Of a DNA stretch of 52,122 bases, positions 1 to 7,351 are shown in pieces; position 1 is the stretch's first letter; each line of letters opens with the position of its first letter. The DNA is from Streptomyces marokkonensis. Its GTDB lineage: Bacteria > Actinomycetota > Actinomycetes > Streptomycetales > Streptomycetaceae. The stretch covers positions 1-52,122 of the forward strand of contig NZ_VSKS01000034.1 of NCBI RefSeq assembly GCF_008312835.1, read 5' to 3'. Under the pieces are notes generated by a model. It was given only the letters and a program-made list of their open reading frames with translations, had not been told where the DNA came from and made no database searches. The position numbers and the translations under genes were made by a program.

Positions 1-36
1 CGGCGGGTTCGGCCGGATCGGCGGGTTCGGCCGGCT
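1..36. repeat. 18-bp tandem repeat inside the sigma-factor N-terminus
   Basis: Positions 1-18 and 19-36 are the same 18-bp unit except at one base. The unit length is a multiple of three, so it encodes repeated Ala-Glu-Pro-Ala-Asp-Pro residues on the minus strand and can expand or contract without frameshift. Confidence 0.8.
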
Positions 37-328
37 GCCGGGCCCCGGCCGGGGGGTCGGCGGGCTCCGGCGGTGTCTCGGGGTGGTGCGCGGCGCGGCC
101 CTGCGGGGGCATGGCGACGAGAACGTCCGCGCCGGGCTGGGTGAGGGTCTGGGTCTGGGTCTGCACGGGGGCGACCTCCAGGATGATCGCTGCCAGGGGG
201 GACGACAGCGGCACTTCGGGGGCGGAGCCGGCGGCCTCGCCGCTGTCCGTCCCGTACGCGATGAGCGGAACCGCGGATGTCCGGGACCCGTCGGTGACGG
301 ATCGGCCGCGCTCCGATGACTCAGGCAC
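1..328 (-). CDS. N-terminal part of a probable hrdA-type RNA polymerase sigma factor (runs off the left edge)
   Basis: An open minus-strand frame begins with GTG at 328-326 (product starts VPESSERGRSVTDGS) and stays open to the window edge, giving about 109 residues. The visible part is low complexity: Ala/Pro/Glu rich, with a QTQTQTLTQ run and PAEPADPAEPA repeats, and no conserved domain. A disordered acidic/proline N-terminus before the conserved sigma regions is typical of Streptomyces Hrd sigma factors, and hrdA lies close downstream of dnaG in S. coelicolor, so a group 1/2 sigma-70 factor is the best guess. That identity rests on gene order and memory; the conserved sigma domains lie outside the window. 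The start is uncertain because the purine-rich stretch before GTG is very close to it. An ATG at 112-110 is an alternative start. Confidence 0.5.
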   Translation of the reverse strand, partial: MPESSERGRSVTDGSRTSAVPLIAYGTDSGEAAGSAPEVPLSSPLAAIILEVAPVQTQTQTLTQPGADVLVAMPPQGRAAHHPETPPEPADPPAGARQPAEPADPAEPA

Positions 329-444
329 CGCACCCCAGTGTGGGGTACGGCACATCGTCCCCACGAGGGGCGTGCGGTGACTTTTTGCGTCCGGTGCGTG
401 ACCGCGCGCTCACCCGGGCCGGCGGGTACCCGCGCCGGCCGGTG

Positions 445-2373
445 TCACAGCGCCGCCGCGCCGTGTGCGCGCAGGGCCTGGTCGTACTGCTGGAGGACCC
501 ACAGTTCGTTCTGGACGGCGGCCAGTTCGGCCGGGTCGCCGTGGGCGCCGAGGCGGGTGAGGCGGCCGGTGATGTCGCGGATGCGGCGCTCCACGGCGCG
601 GCGCCGGACCGTGACCAGCTGGGCGCCCGCGTAGGTCTCGTCGACCTCCTTGACGCCCCGGTGCAGCATGATCGCCTCGACGGCGAGCTCGGTGACCATG
701 GCGCGGACGGTGTCGTCGGGGGCGGCGTCGCGCACCCGGATCAGGTACTCCTGCGGGTCCTGGATGCCGTACTCCGCGCCGCCCGCGTCCAGGATCGCCT
801 GGCGTACGGCCGCGTAGGGCGGCGCGGTGAACTCGTCGATGCCGTACGCGTCGAAGGCCGGGGAGACCAGTTCCGGGCGCTGGAGGGCGAGTTTGAGCAG
901 CTCGCGTTCGGTGGCGAAGACCGGGTTGCGGAGGTTGAGGGCGGGGCCGCGCGGGGACTGCCCGGCGGGGGCCGCGGCGTACTGCTGGGAGGCTCCGCCG
1001 GGCCGGCGGCGGTCGGGGGCCGGGCCCTTGCCGCCGCGGTCGCGGGCCCAGCGGGCGAGCTGGGCGACCCGCTTGACGACGAACTGGGTGTCGAGGATGC
1101 CGAGCATGCCCGCGAGCTGGACGGCGACCTCGTGCTGGGCGCCGCTGTTCTTGATGCGGGCGACGATCGGGGCCGCTTCGTCGAGGGCCCCGGCGCGGCC
1201 GGCCGGGGTGTCCAGGTCGTAGCGGCGGACGACCTGGCGCAGGGCGAACTCGAAGAGCGGGGTGCGGGGTTCGACGAGGTCGGCGACGGCCTCGTCGCCC
1301 TTGGCGAGACGCAGGTCGCAGGGGTCCATGCCGTCCGGGGCGATGGCGATGTACGTCTCGGCGGCGAACTTCTGGTCGTCCTCGAAGGCGCGCAGGGCCG
1401 CCTTCTGGCCGGCCGCGTCGCCGTCGAAGGTGAAGATCACGCGTGCGCTGCCGTTGTCCATCAGCAGCCGGCGGAGGATCTTGATGTGGTCGCCGCCGAA
1501 GGCGGTGCCGCAGGTGGCGATGGCGGTCGTGACGCCCGCGAGGTGGCAGGCCATGACGTCGGTGTAGCCCTCGACGACGACCGCGCGGGAGGACTTCGCG
1601 ATGTCCTTCTTCGCCAGGTCGATGCCGTAGAGCACCTGGGACTTCTTGTAGATCGCGGTGTCGGGGGTGTTGAGGTACTTCGGGCCGTTGTCCGCCTCGT
1701 AGAGCTTGCGGGCGCCGAAGCCGACGACGTCTCCGCCGATGTCGCGGATCGGCCACATCAGCCGGCCGCGGAAGCGGTCGATGGGGCCGCGGCGGCCCTC
1801 CTGGGAGAGACCGGAGAGGATCAGCTCCTTGTCGCTGAAGCCCTTGCCGCGCAGGAAGCGGGTGAGGTGGTCCCAGCCCTGGGGGCTGTAGCCGACGCCG
1901 AAATGGAGGGCGGCGGCCTGGTCGAAGCCGCGGTCGGCGAGGAAGACCCGCCCGGTGTCCGCCTCGGGGGACGTCGCGAGCTGTTCCGCGTACCACTCGG
2001 CGGCGATCTTGTGGGCCTCGACCAGGCGGATGCGCTCGCCGCGCTGGTGGGTGGGGTTGTACCCGCCCTCCTCGTAGCGCAGGGTGATGCCGGCCTGTCC
2101 GGCGAGGCGCTCGACCGCCTCCGAGAAGGAGAGGTGGTCGATCTTCATCACGAATGTGATGGTGTCGCCGCCCTCCTGGCAGCCGAAGCAGTGGAAGAGT
2201 CCCTTGCTCGGGCTGACCTGGAAGGACGGCGACTTCTCGTCGTGGAAGGGGCACAGGCCCTTGAGGTTCCCGCCGCCCGCGCCCCGCAGCTGGAGGTACT
2301 CGGACACCACGGCGTCGATCGGGACCGCGTCCCGAACCGCCTTCACGTCCTCATCATTGATCCGCCCAGCCAC
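445..2373 (-). CDS. dnaG: DNA primase DnaG
   Basis: Makes RNA primers on the lagging-strand template at the replication fork, working with the replicative helicase. The 642-aa product has the three-part primase layout. A CHC2 zinc ribbon is at the N-terminus (C41, H44, C62, C65, in CPFHDEKSPSF and HCFGCQEGGD). The catalytic core contains the Toprim motifs EGYTDV (E268) and DGDAAG (D317, D319), with a DPCD metal-site motif further on. A C-terminal helicase-binding region follows a basic, proline/glycine-rich linker (RDRGGKGPAPDRRRPGG). The start is GTG at 2373, which places the conserved INDEDVKAVRDAVPI helix at the very N-terminus, as in other actinobacterial primases. The probable sigma-factor gene lies downstream on the same strand. 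No defects seen. Confidence 0.98.
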   Translation of the reverse strand: MAGRINDEDVKAVRDAVPIDAVVSEYLQLRGAGGGNLKGLCPFHDEKSPSFQVSPSKGLFHCFGCQEGGDTITFVMKIDHLSFSEAVERLAGQAGITLRYEEGGYNPTHQRGERIRLVEAHKIAAEWYAEQLATSPEADTGRVFLADRGFDQAAALHFGVGYSPQGWDHLTRFLRGKGFSDKELILSGLSQEGRRGPIDRFRGRLMWPIRDIGGDVVGFGARKLYEADNGPKYLNTPDTAIYKKSQVLYGIDLAKKDIAKSSRAVVVEGYTDVMACHLAGVTTAIATCGTAFGGDHIKILRRLLMDNGSARVIFTFDGDAAGQKAALRAFEDDQKFAAETYIAIAPDGMDPCDLRLAKGDEAVADLVEPRTPLFEFALRQVVRRYDLDTPAGRAGALDEAAPIVARIKNSGAQHEVAVQLAGMLGILDTQFVVKRVAQLARWARDRGGKGPAPDRRRPGGASQQYAAAPAGQSPRGPALNLRNPVFATERELLKLALQRPELVSPAFDAYGIDEFTAPPYAAVRQAILDAGGAEYGIQDPQEYLIRVRDAAPDDTVRAMVTELAVEAIMLHRGVKEVDETYAGAQLVTVRRRAVERRIRDITGRLTRLGAHGDPAELAAVQNELWVLQQYDQALRAHGAAAL

Positions 2374-2439
2374 GCGTGAATTCTACGGGGGCGCTGTGAC
2401 ACCTCCGGGGCGTGCGCGCCCCGCGAGGGGCGCGGGGCC

Positions 2440-3705
2440 CTAGGCTCCGAGGCTCTCCAGGGGCACATGCGGGTCCGCCAGGGCCTCCGTGTCCACCGGG
2501 GCCCCGCTCCGGATCAGTCCCTGGATCGGGTCCGTGACATCCCACACATTCACGTTCATCCCCGCGAGCACGCGTCCTTCCTTCACCCAGAACGCGATGA
2601 ACTCGCGCTTCGCCGCGTCGCCCCGGATGACCACCTGGTCGTACGAGCCGGGCGGCGCCCACCCGGAGTACTCCATCCCCAGGTCGTACTGGTCGGTGAA
2701 GAAGTAGGGGACGCGGTCGTAGGTCTCGCCCCGGCCCAGCATGGAGCGGGCGGCCGCCGGGCCGCCGTTGAGGGCGTTGGCCCAGTGCTCCACGCGCAGC
2801 CGCGTGTCGAACAGGGCGTGCGGGAAGGACGCGACGTCGCCGGCCGCGTAGATGTCCGGGTCGGACGTGCGCAGCCGCTCGTCGACGAGGACGCCGCCGC
2901 CGGCCTCGCGGTCCGCGAGCCGAAGGCCCGCCGCCTCGGCGAGGGCGACGCGCGGGGCCGCGCCGATCGCCGCGAGGACGGCGTGCGCGGGGTGCTCCTC
3001 GCCGTCGTCGGTGCGGGCGGCGAGGACCATGCCGTCCTGGCCGGTGATCTCGGTGAGCGTGGCGCCGAAGTGGAAGCGGACGCCGTGCTCGCGGTGCAGC
3101 TCGGCGAAGAGCTGCCCGAGCTCGGGGCCGAGGACCGAGTGCAGCGGGGTCTGTCCCCGGTGGACGACGGTGACCTCCGCGCCGTACCGGCGGGCCGCGG
3201 CCGCGATCTCCAGGCCGATCCAGCCGGCGCCCGCGATCACCAGATGGCCGTTGTCCCGGCCGAGGGAGGCGAGGACGCCCTTGAGGCGTTCGGAGTGGGC
3301 GAGGCGGCGCAGATGGTGGACGCCCGCAAGGTCCGTGCCCGGGACGTCCAGGCGGCGCGGCTCGGCGCCGGTGGCGAGCAGCAGCTTGTCGTAGCGGACG
3401 GTGGTGCCGTCGTCGCCGAAGCGGACGGTCCGCGCGGCGCGGTCGACGGCGTCGACGGTCTGGCCGAGGTGCAGCTCGATGTCGTGGCGCGCGTACCAGG
3501 CGGGCTCGTGCACGAAGACGCTGTCGCGTTCGTCCTTGCCGAGGAGGTAGCCCTTGGACAGGGGCGGACGCTCGTACGGGTGGTCGCGCTCGTCGCAGAT
3601 CAGTATCACGCGGCCGGTGAAGCCCTCCGCTCTCAGCGTCTCGGCCGCCTTGGCGCCGGCCAGTCCGCCCCCGACGATGACGAAAGTCTGATCCGCGTCG
3701 ACCAC
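2440..3705 (-). CDS. FAD/NAD(P)-dependent ferredoxin-reductase-like oxidoreductase
   Basis: A 421-aa flavoprotein of the pyridine nucleotide-disulphide oxidoreductase superfamily, closest in layout to ferredoxin/rubredoxin reductases that feed electrons to cytochromes P450 or Rieske oxygenases. The FAD-binding GGGLAG motif is at residues 12-17, an ATGAEP motif near 111, the NAD(P)-binding GAGWIG motif at 159-164 and the second FAD contact YAAGDVAS near 310, followed by a reductase C-terminal domain. There is no redox-active CxxxxC pair, which separates it from disulphide reductases. GTG start at 3705 is preceded by a GAGGAGG ribosome binding site with 6-7 nt spacing. It lies 66 bp upstream of dnaG on the same strand. 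The electron acceptor cannot be told from the sequence; no ferredoxin or P450 gene is adjacent. Confidence 0.9.
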   Translation of the reverse strand: MVDADQTFVIVGGGLAGAKAAETLRAEGFTGRVILICDERDHPYERPPLSKGYLLGKDERDSVFVHEPAWYARHDIELHLGQTVDAVDRAARTVRFGDDGTTVRYDKLLLATGAEPRRLDVPGTDLAGVHHLRRLAHSERLKGVLASLGRDNGHLVIAGAGWIGLEIAAAARRYGAEVTVVHRGQTPLHSVLGPELGQLFAELHREHGVRFHFGATLTEITGQDGMVLAARTDDGEEHPAHAVLAAIGAAPRVALAEAAGLRLADREAGGGVLVDERLRTSDPDIYAAGDVASFPHALFDTRLRVEHWANALNGGPAAARSMLGRGETYDRVPYFFTDQYDLGMEYSGWAPPGSYDQVVIRGDAAKREFIAFWVKEGRVLAGMNVNVWDVTDPIQGLIRSGAPVDTEALADPHVPLESLGA

Positions 3706-3797
3706 GTGATGCCTCCTCGTTACGGTGTAGCCACCTGCGAGCGTCCCGCACCCGGAATGATCCCGGAAGGGGGAGTGACCCGATCAGGCCAAGCGGG

Positions 3798-5108
3798 TCA
3801 CGACTGCCCCGTGAGCCGGGCGTGGAGCGAGCGGGCCGAGGCGTCCGTGAGGGACGCGATCTGGTCGACGACCACCCTCTTGCGGGCGCGGTCGTCCGGG
3901 GCCCGGTCGAACAGGGTGCGGAACTGGGGGTCGAGGCCGTCGGGGGCGCGGGCGGTGAGCGCCTCGGCGAGTTCGGCGACGACGACGCGCTGGTCGGCGC
4001 GGAGCAGTTCCTGCTCGGCTCGCTGCATGACGTACCGGTCGGCGACCGCCTTGAGGACCGCGCACTCCATGCGGGTGCCGCGCGGTACGACCAGCTCGGC
4101 CCCGTATCTTGTGAGACGACCGCTGCCGAAGGCCTGCCGGGTGGCGCCCTCGGCGGCGAGGCAGAAGCGGCCGATGAGCTGGCTGGTGGCGTCCTTGAGG
4201 CGGGCCTGGGCGACGGCGGTGCCGTCGTAGCCGTGCGGCCACCACTCCTGGGCGAGGAGGCGGTCGAGGGCCTCGGCCAGTTCGGCGGGGTCGGTGTCCG
4301 CGGGGACGTACCGTCCCACGGCCACGGCGAAGACCGCCCGGCGTTCGGGCTCGGCGTGCAGGCAGTTGGGGTCGATGTGGCCGGCGTGCAGGCCGTCCTC
4401 CACGTCGTGCACCGAGTAGGCGACGTCGTCGGCCCAGTCCATGACCTGGGCCTCGAAGCAGGTGCGGGTGCCGGGGGCGCCCTTGCGGACCCAGTCGAAG
4501 ACGGGGCGGTCGTCCTCGTAGACGCCGAACTTCGGTGAGGCCGGGTCGGTGGGGTGGGCGCCGCGCGGCCAGGGGTACTTGGTGGCCGCGTCGAGGGCGG
4601 CGCGGGTGAGGTTGAGGCCGACGGAGCCCTCCGGGGTGAACCGCTTGGGTTCGATGCGGGTGAGGAGGCGGAGCGACTGGGCGTTGCCCTCGAAGCCGCC
4701 GCAGTCCTCCGCGAACTCGTTCAGCGCCTGTTCGCCGTTGTGCCCGAAGGGCGGGTGCCCCAGGTCGTGGGAGAGGCAGGCGGCCTCGACGAGGTCGGGG
4801 TCGCAGCCGAGGGCGGCGCCGAGCTCGCGGCCGACCTGGGCGCATTCGAGGGAGTGGGTGAGGCGGGTGCGGGGGCTGGCGTCCCACATCTGGCTGCGCT
4901 CCCCCGGCGTGACGACCTGCGTCTTCCCGGCGAGGCGGCGCAGGGACGCGGAGTGCAGCACGCGCGCGCGGTCGCGCTGGAAGGCGGTGCGGCCGGGGCG
5001 TTTGTCGGGTTCGGAGGCCCAGCGCTCGACGTCCGACGGGTCGTACCCGGCGGGCGGGACGTGGTTCTCGTACGGCGTCGCGGGTGTGTCGGATGTGATG
5101 CCTTCCAT
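3798..5108 (-). CDS. dgt: Deoxyguanosinetriphosphate triphosphohydrolase-like HD-domain dNTPase
   Basis: Predicted to hydrolyse dNTPs to deoxynucleosides and triphosphate, a dNTP-pool control enzyme that also shows up as phage defence in other bacteria. The 436-aa protein carries the complete HD metal-binding set: H85 in [10 protein letters not shown]114-D115 in [15 protein letters not shown], and a distal Asp in [16 protein letters not shown]. The N-terminal [21 protein letters not shown] stretch is the usual Dgt signature. It is the dgt-like subgroup found in actinobacteria next to dnaG. ATG start at 5108. The gene is 49 bp downstream of the chelatase gene on the same strand; the next gene downstream is the flavoprotein oxidoreductase. 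Confidence 0.95.
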   Translation of the reverse strand: MEGITSDTPATPYENHVPPAGYDPSDVERWASEPDKRPGRTAFQRDRARVLHSASLRRLAGKTQVVTPGERSQMWDASPRTRLTHSLECAQVGRELGAALGCDPDLVEAACLSHDLGHPPFGHNGEQALNEFAEDCGGFEGNAQSLRLLTRIEPKRFTPEGSVGLNLTRAALDAATKYPWPRGAHPTDPASPKFGVYEDDRPVFDWVRKGAPGTRTCFEAQVMDWADDVAYSVHDVEDGLHAGHIDPNCLHAEPERRAVFAVAVGRYVPADTDPAELAEALDRLLAQEWWPHGYDGTAVAQARLKDATSQLIGRFCLAAEGATRQAFGSGRLTRYGAELVVPRGTRMECAVLKAVADRYVMQRAEQELLRADQRVVVAELAEALTARAPDGLDPQFRTLFDRAPDDRARKRVVVDQIASLTDASARSLHARLTGQS

Positions 5109-5157
5109 GCACCGACAGTAGCCCCGGCCGCCGACATCCCGGTCCGCGGTGGTCGTT

Positions 5158-5958
5158 TCACGCCGTCAGGAGGGCGGCCGGTCCGGTGACCGGGGTCCTG
5201 GCGCGGAGGACCTGGTCGTAGCGGTGCAGGACGAGGCGGGCCATCGCGGGGTGGGTGCCGAGGGGGGCGGCGGCGATCCCGGGGGCCGCCGCGGCGCACT
5301 CCGTGGCGAAGCGGCCGGGAGCGGTGAAGTAGGAGGCGACGGCGACGCGGGAGCGGCCCCGTGCGGCCAGGGCGCGCAGGGCGTCGGGCACGGTGGGGGC
5401 GGCGGCGGAGGCGTAGGCGGGGACGACGGGGACGCCGAGCCGTTCGGCGAGCAGCCGCGCGGTGCGGTGGGTGTCGACCCTCGCCTCGGGGTCGCGGGAT
5501 CCGGCGGCGGCGAGCACGACGCCGCTCGCGCGGCGGGCGGCGGCGTCCGCGGGGGTGCGCCAGCCGGCCTCGGTGAGGCGGGTGTGCAGGGCGTCCACGA
5601 GCAGCGGGTGCGGGCCGAGGGGTGCGGCCACGCGCGCGTGCAGGCGTGCCCCGGCGGCCGCCTCGGGGATGTCCCGCTTGACGTGGTGGCCCCGGCTGAG
5701 CAGCAGCGGCACGAGCACGGCCGCCCCGGTGCCCTGCGCGTCCAGCTCGGCGAGGGTGTCGGGGAGCAGGGGCGCGTTGAGCTCGATGTGGCCCAGGTGC
5801 ACGGGCAGGCCGGGGCGCAGTGCGCGGACCCCGTCCAGGAGCCGCCGTACGGTGGCCAGCGCGCGCGGGTCGCGGCTGCCGTGGGCCACGACGACGAGAG
5901 CGGGGGGCGGGGCGGCCGGGCGGTGCCGGGCGTCGCGGTTCGGGGTGTGCGCCGTCAT
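5158..5958 (-). CDS. Sirohydrochlorin chelatase-like protein (CbiX/SirB family)
   Basis: Predicted class II chelatase that inserts Fe2+ (or Co2+) into sirohydrochlorin, the last step to siroheme. The 266-aa protein has two tandem chelatase half-domains. The N-terminal half keeps the metal-binding histidines (HGSRDPRA with H26; [13 protein letters not shown] with H91/H92). In the C-terminal half the corresponding motif is AAGSRDPEA, where the metal His is replaced by Ala, so only the first half is likely catalytic. Siroheme is the cofactor of the nitrite reductase encoded at 14162-16759 and NasA lies about 1.4 kb away, so an assimilatory nitrogen role is likely by context. Start ATG at 5958. 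A cobalt-specific role in B12 synthesis cannot be excluded. Confidence 0.85.
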   Translation of the reverse strand: MTAHTPNRDARHRPAAPPPALVVVAHGSRDPRALATVRRLLDGVRALRPGLPVHLGHIELNAPLLPDTLAELDAQGTGAAVLVPLLLSRGHHVKRDIPEAAAGARLHARVAAPLGPHPLLVDALHTRLTEAGWRTPADAAARRASGVVLAAAGSRDPEARVDTHRTARLLAERLGVPVVPAYASAAAPTVPDALRALAARGRSRVAVASYFTAPGRFATECAAAAPGIAAAPLGTHPAMARLVLHRYDQVLRARTPVTGPAALLTA

Positions 5959-6170
5959 GCACCGATCGTGGCCGCGGGATGTTGCCTCCCCGTTGCGCGT
6001 GCGTGTCGGGTGTTTTCCGGCGGTTCACCGCGGGGACCGCCGCGGGTGTGAGGCCGTTCCACCTGTGGCTTCGTCCGGCGGCGTGAAGCCGGTCACAGGG
6101 CGGGCGGTGAACCGCGGGGCGCGGTGGGGCGTCTCTCCGGGTCGGGGACCGACCGGGAGGGGCCCGTCCG

Positions 6171-6875
6171 ATGCGCCGTTTCGCAGTTCGCCGTCCGCGT
6201 CTGCCGCGTACCCGTACGGGGCAGCGGCGGCTGGTGCGGGCGGTGGTGGCGGTGTGCGTGCTGGCGCTGCTTCCGGCGACCTGGCTGCGGCTGACGACGG
6301 GCGACCGGCTGCGCGCCGCCGCCGACGTGCCGCGCACCGACGTGGCCGTGGTCTTCGGGGCGGGCCTGTGGGACGGGGAGCCGTCGCCGTACCTCGCGCA
6401 CCGGCTGGACGCGGCGGCGGAGCTGTACCGCGCGGGGCGGATCGAGGTGGTGCTGGTCACCGGCGACAACAGCCGTGAGGACTACGACGAGCCCGACGCG
6501 ATGCGCGCCTACCTCACCCGGCACGGCGTTCCCGACGCGCGGATCGTCAGCGACTACGCGGGCTTCGACACCTGGGACTCCTGCGTCCGCGCGAAGAGGA
6601 TCTTCGGCGTGGACCGCGCCGTGCTGATCAGCCAGGGCTTCCACATCCGCCGGGCGGTGGCGCTGTGCGAGGCGGCCGGCGTCTCCTCGCACGGCGTCGG
6701 TGTCGACGAACCCCACGACGCCACCTGGTACTACGGGGGCGTCCGGGAGGTCCTCGCGGCGGGGAAGGCGGCGCTGGACGCGGCGTTCCGTCCGGATCCG
6801 CGGTTCCTGGGACCCCGGGAGGCGGGGGTCGGACAGGCCCTGGCACGGGCCCGCGCGGACCGGACACGGCGATGA
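6171..6875 (+). CDS. SanA/YdcF-like (DUF218) membrane-anchored envelope protein
   Basis: A 234-aa protein with a basic N-terminus and one membrane segment (about residues 23-40), followed by a DUF218/YdcF-type domain facing outward. Recognisable motifs are the first strand AVVFGAGLWDGEPSPYL, VLVTGDNS, SDYAGFDTWDSC and SQGFHIRRAVALCE. SanA in E. coli is tied to vancomycin sensitivity and cell-envelope permeability, but the enzymatic activity of the family is unknown. The start is ATG at 6171, preceded by a GGGAGGGG ribosome binding site. It is divergent from the chelatase gene with a 212-bp spacer. Only the truncated PIN gene follows before nasA. Confidence 0.88.
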   Translation: MRRFAVRRPRLPRTRTGQRRLVRAVVAVCVLALLPATWLRLTTGDRLRAAADVPRTDVAVVFGAGLWDGEPSPYLAHRLDAAAELYRAGRIEVVLVTGDNSREDYDEPDAMRAYLTRHGVPDARIVSDYAGFDTWDSCVRAKRIFGVDRAVLISQGFHIRRAVALCEAAGVSSHGVGVDEPHDATWYYGGVREVLAAGKAALDAAFRPDPRFLGPREAGVGQALARARADRTRR

Positions 6876-6885
6876 CCGGCCACGC

Positions 6886-7242
6886 ATGTCGCGGTATGCG
6901 CAGGACCGCGGAATTCTCGCGATGTTCCAGGTCTTCCACGGTATGGGTGCGGACGTCGTCGTCGGGGCCAGCACCATCGTGGAGGTGAGCCACGCGCGGA
7001 TGCGCACGGCCCGGCTGCGGTGGGCGCTGTCCCGTGTCAGGGCCGAGCCGGTGACCGAGCAGGCGGCCAAGGCGTCGGCGGAGCCGCTCAAGGCCGCGGG
7101 CCTGCACGGGCACGAGTACGCGATCGACGCGACGGTGGCCGGGACCGCACTGCGCCGGCCGGGCCCGGTGGCCGTACTGACGTCCGACGTCGACGACATG
7201 TCCCGGCTGTGCGGTGACCGTGTCCGGCTGATCGGCGTCTGA
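6886..7242 (+). pseudogene. 5'-truncated PIN-domain (VapC-like) nuclease gene
   Basis: The 118-residue product beginning at ATG 6886 (MSRYAQDRGILAMFQ) matches the middle and end of actinobacterial PIN-domain proteins: AGLHGHEYAIDATVA and the hallmark C-terminus VLTSDVDDMSRLCG. What is missing is the first strand with its invariant catalytic Asp (the usual VVLDSSAL-type opening). The similarity appears to begin right after that point, 11 nt after the stop of the upstream gene. The frame is open further upstream but that part is an out-of-frame read of the SanA-like gene. No antitoxin gene is present on either side. I therefore call it a decapitated remnant, probably inactive. A short functional protein with another role cannot be excluded. 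Confidence 0.7.
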
Positions 7243-7290
7243 GCGGGCCTGCGCACCTCACCGCGGGCCGCGGGCGGCGGGGAGGCCGCC

Positions 7291-7328
7291 GTACCGGGCG
7301 TGTAACAGGGGCCGGCGCGCCGCGTAAC
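7291..7328 (+). promoter_or_regulatory. GlnR-like half-site array upstream of nasA
   Basis: Three 5-bp elements lie on one helical face: GTACC (7291), GTAAC (7302) and GTAAC (7324), at offsets 0, +11 and +33. The first two form GTnAC-n6-GnAAC-like spacing, the known Streptomyces GlnR box geometry, with one mismatch in the first half. The last element starts 28 bp before the nasA ATG. The nirB promoter at 12884-12921 has the same offsets and the same distance to its ATG, which makes chance unlikely. Activation by GlnR is inferred from the family of target genes. Confidence 0.6.
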
Positions 7329-7351
7329 ACCGGCGGCGCAGGGTGAACCGC

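Noticed and set aside
316-2379. Long plus-strand open frame (687 codons) opposite dnaG
   Set aside because: It is a shadow of dnaG caused by high third-position GC. The translation is Val/Gly/Arg/Asp-rich with no motif, and the minus strand encodes an unmistakable primase.
5959-6040. GlnR-like box for the chelatase gene (GTGAA-n6-GAAAA on the minus strand)
   Set aside because: Each half has one mismatch and the spacing to the start codon does not follow the pattern of nasA and nirB; not strong enough.
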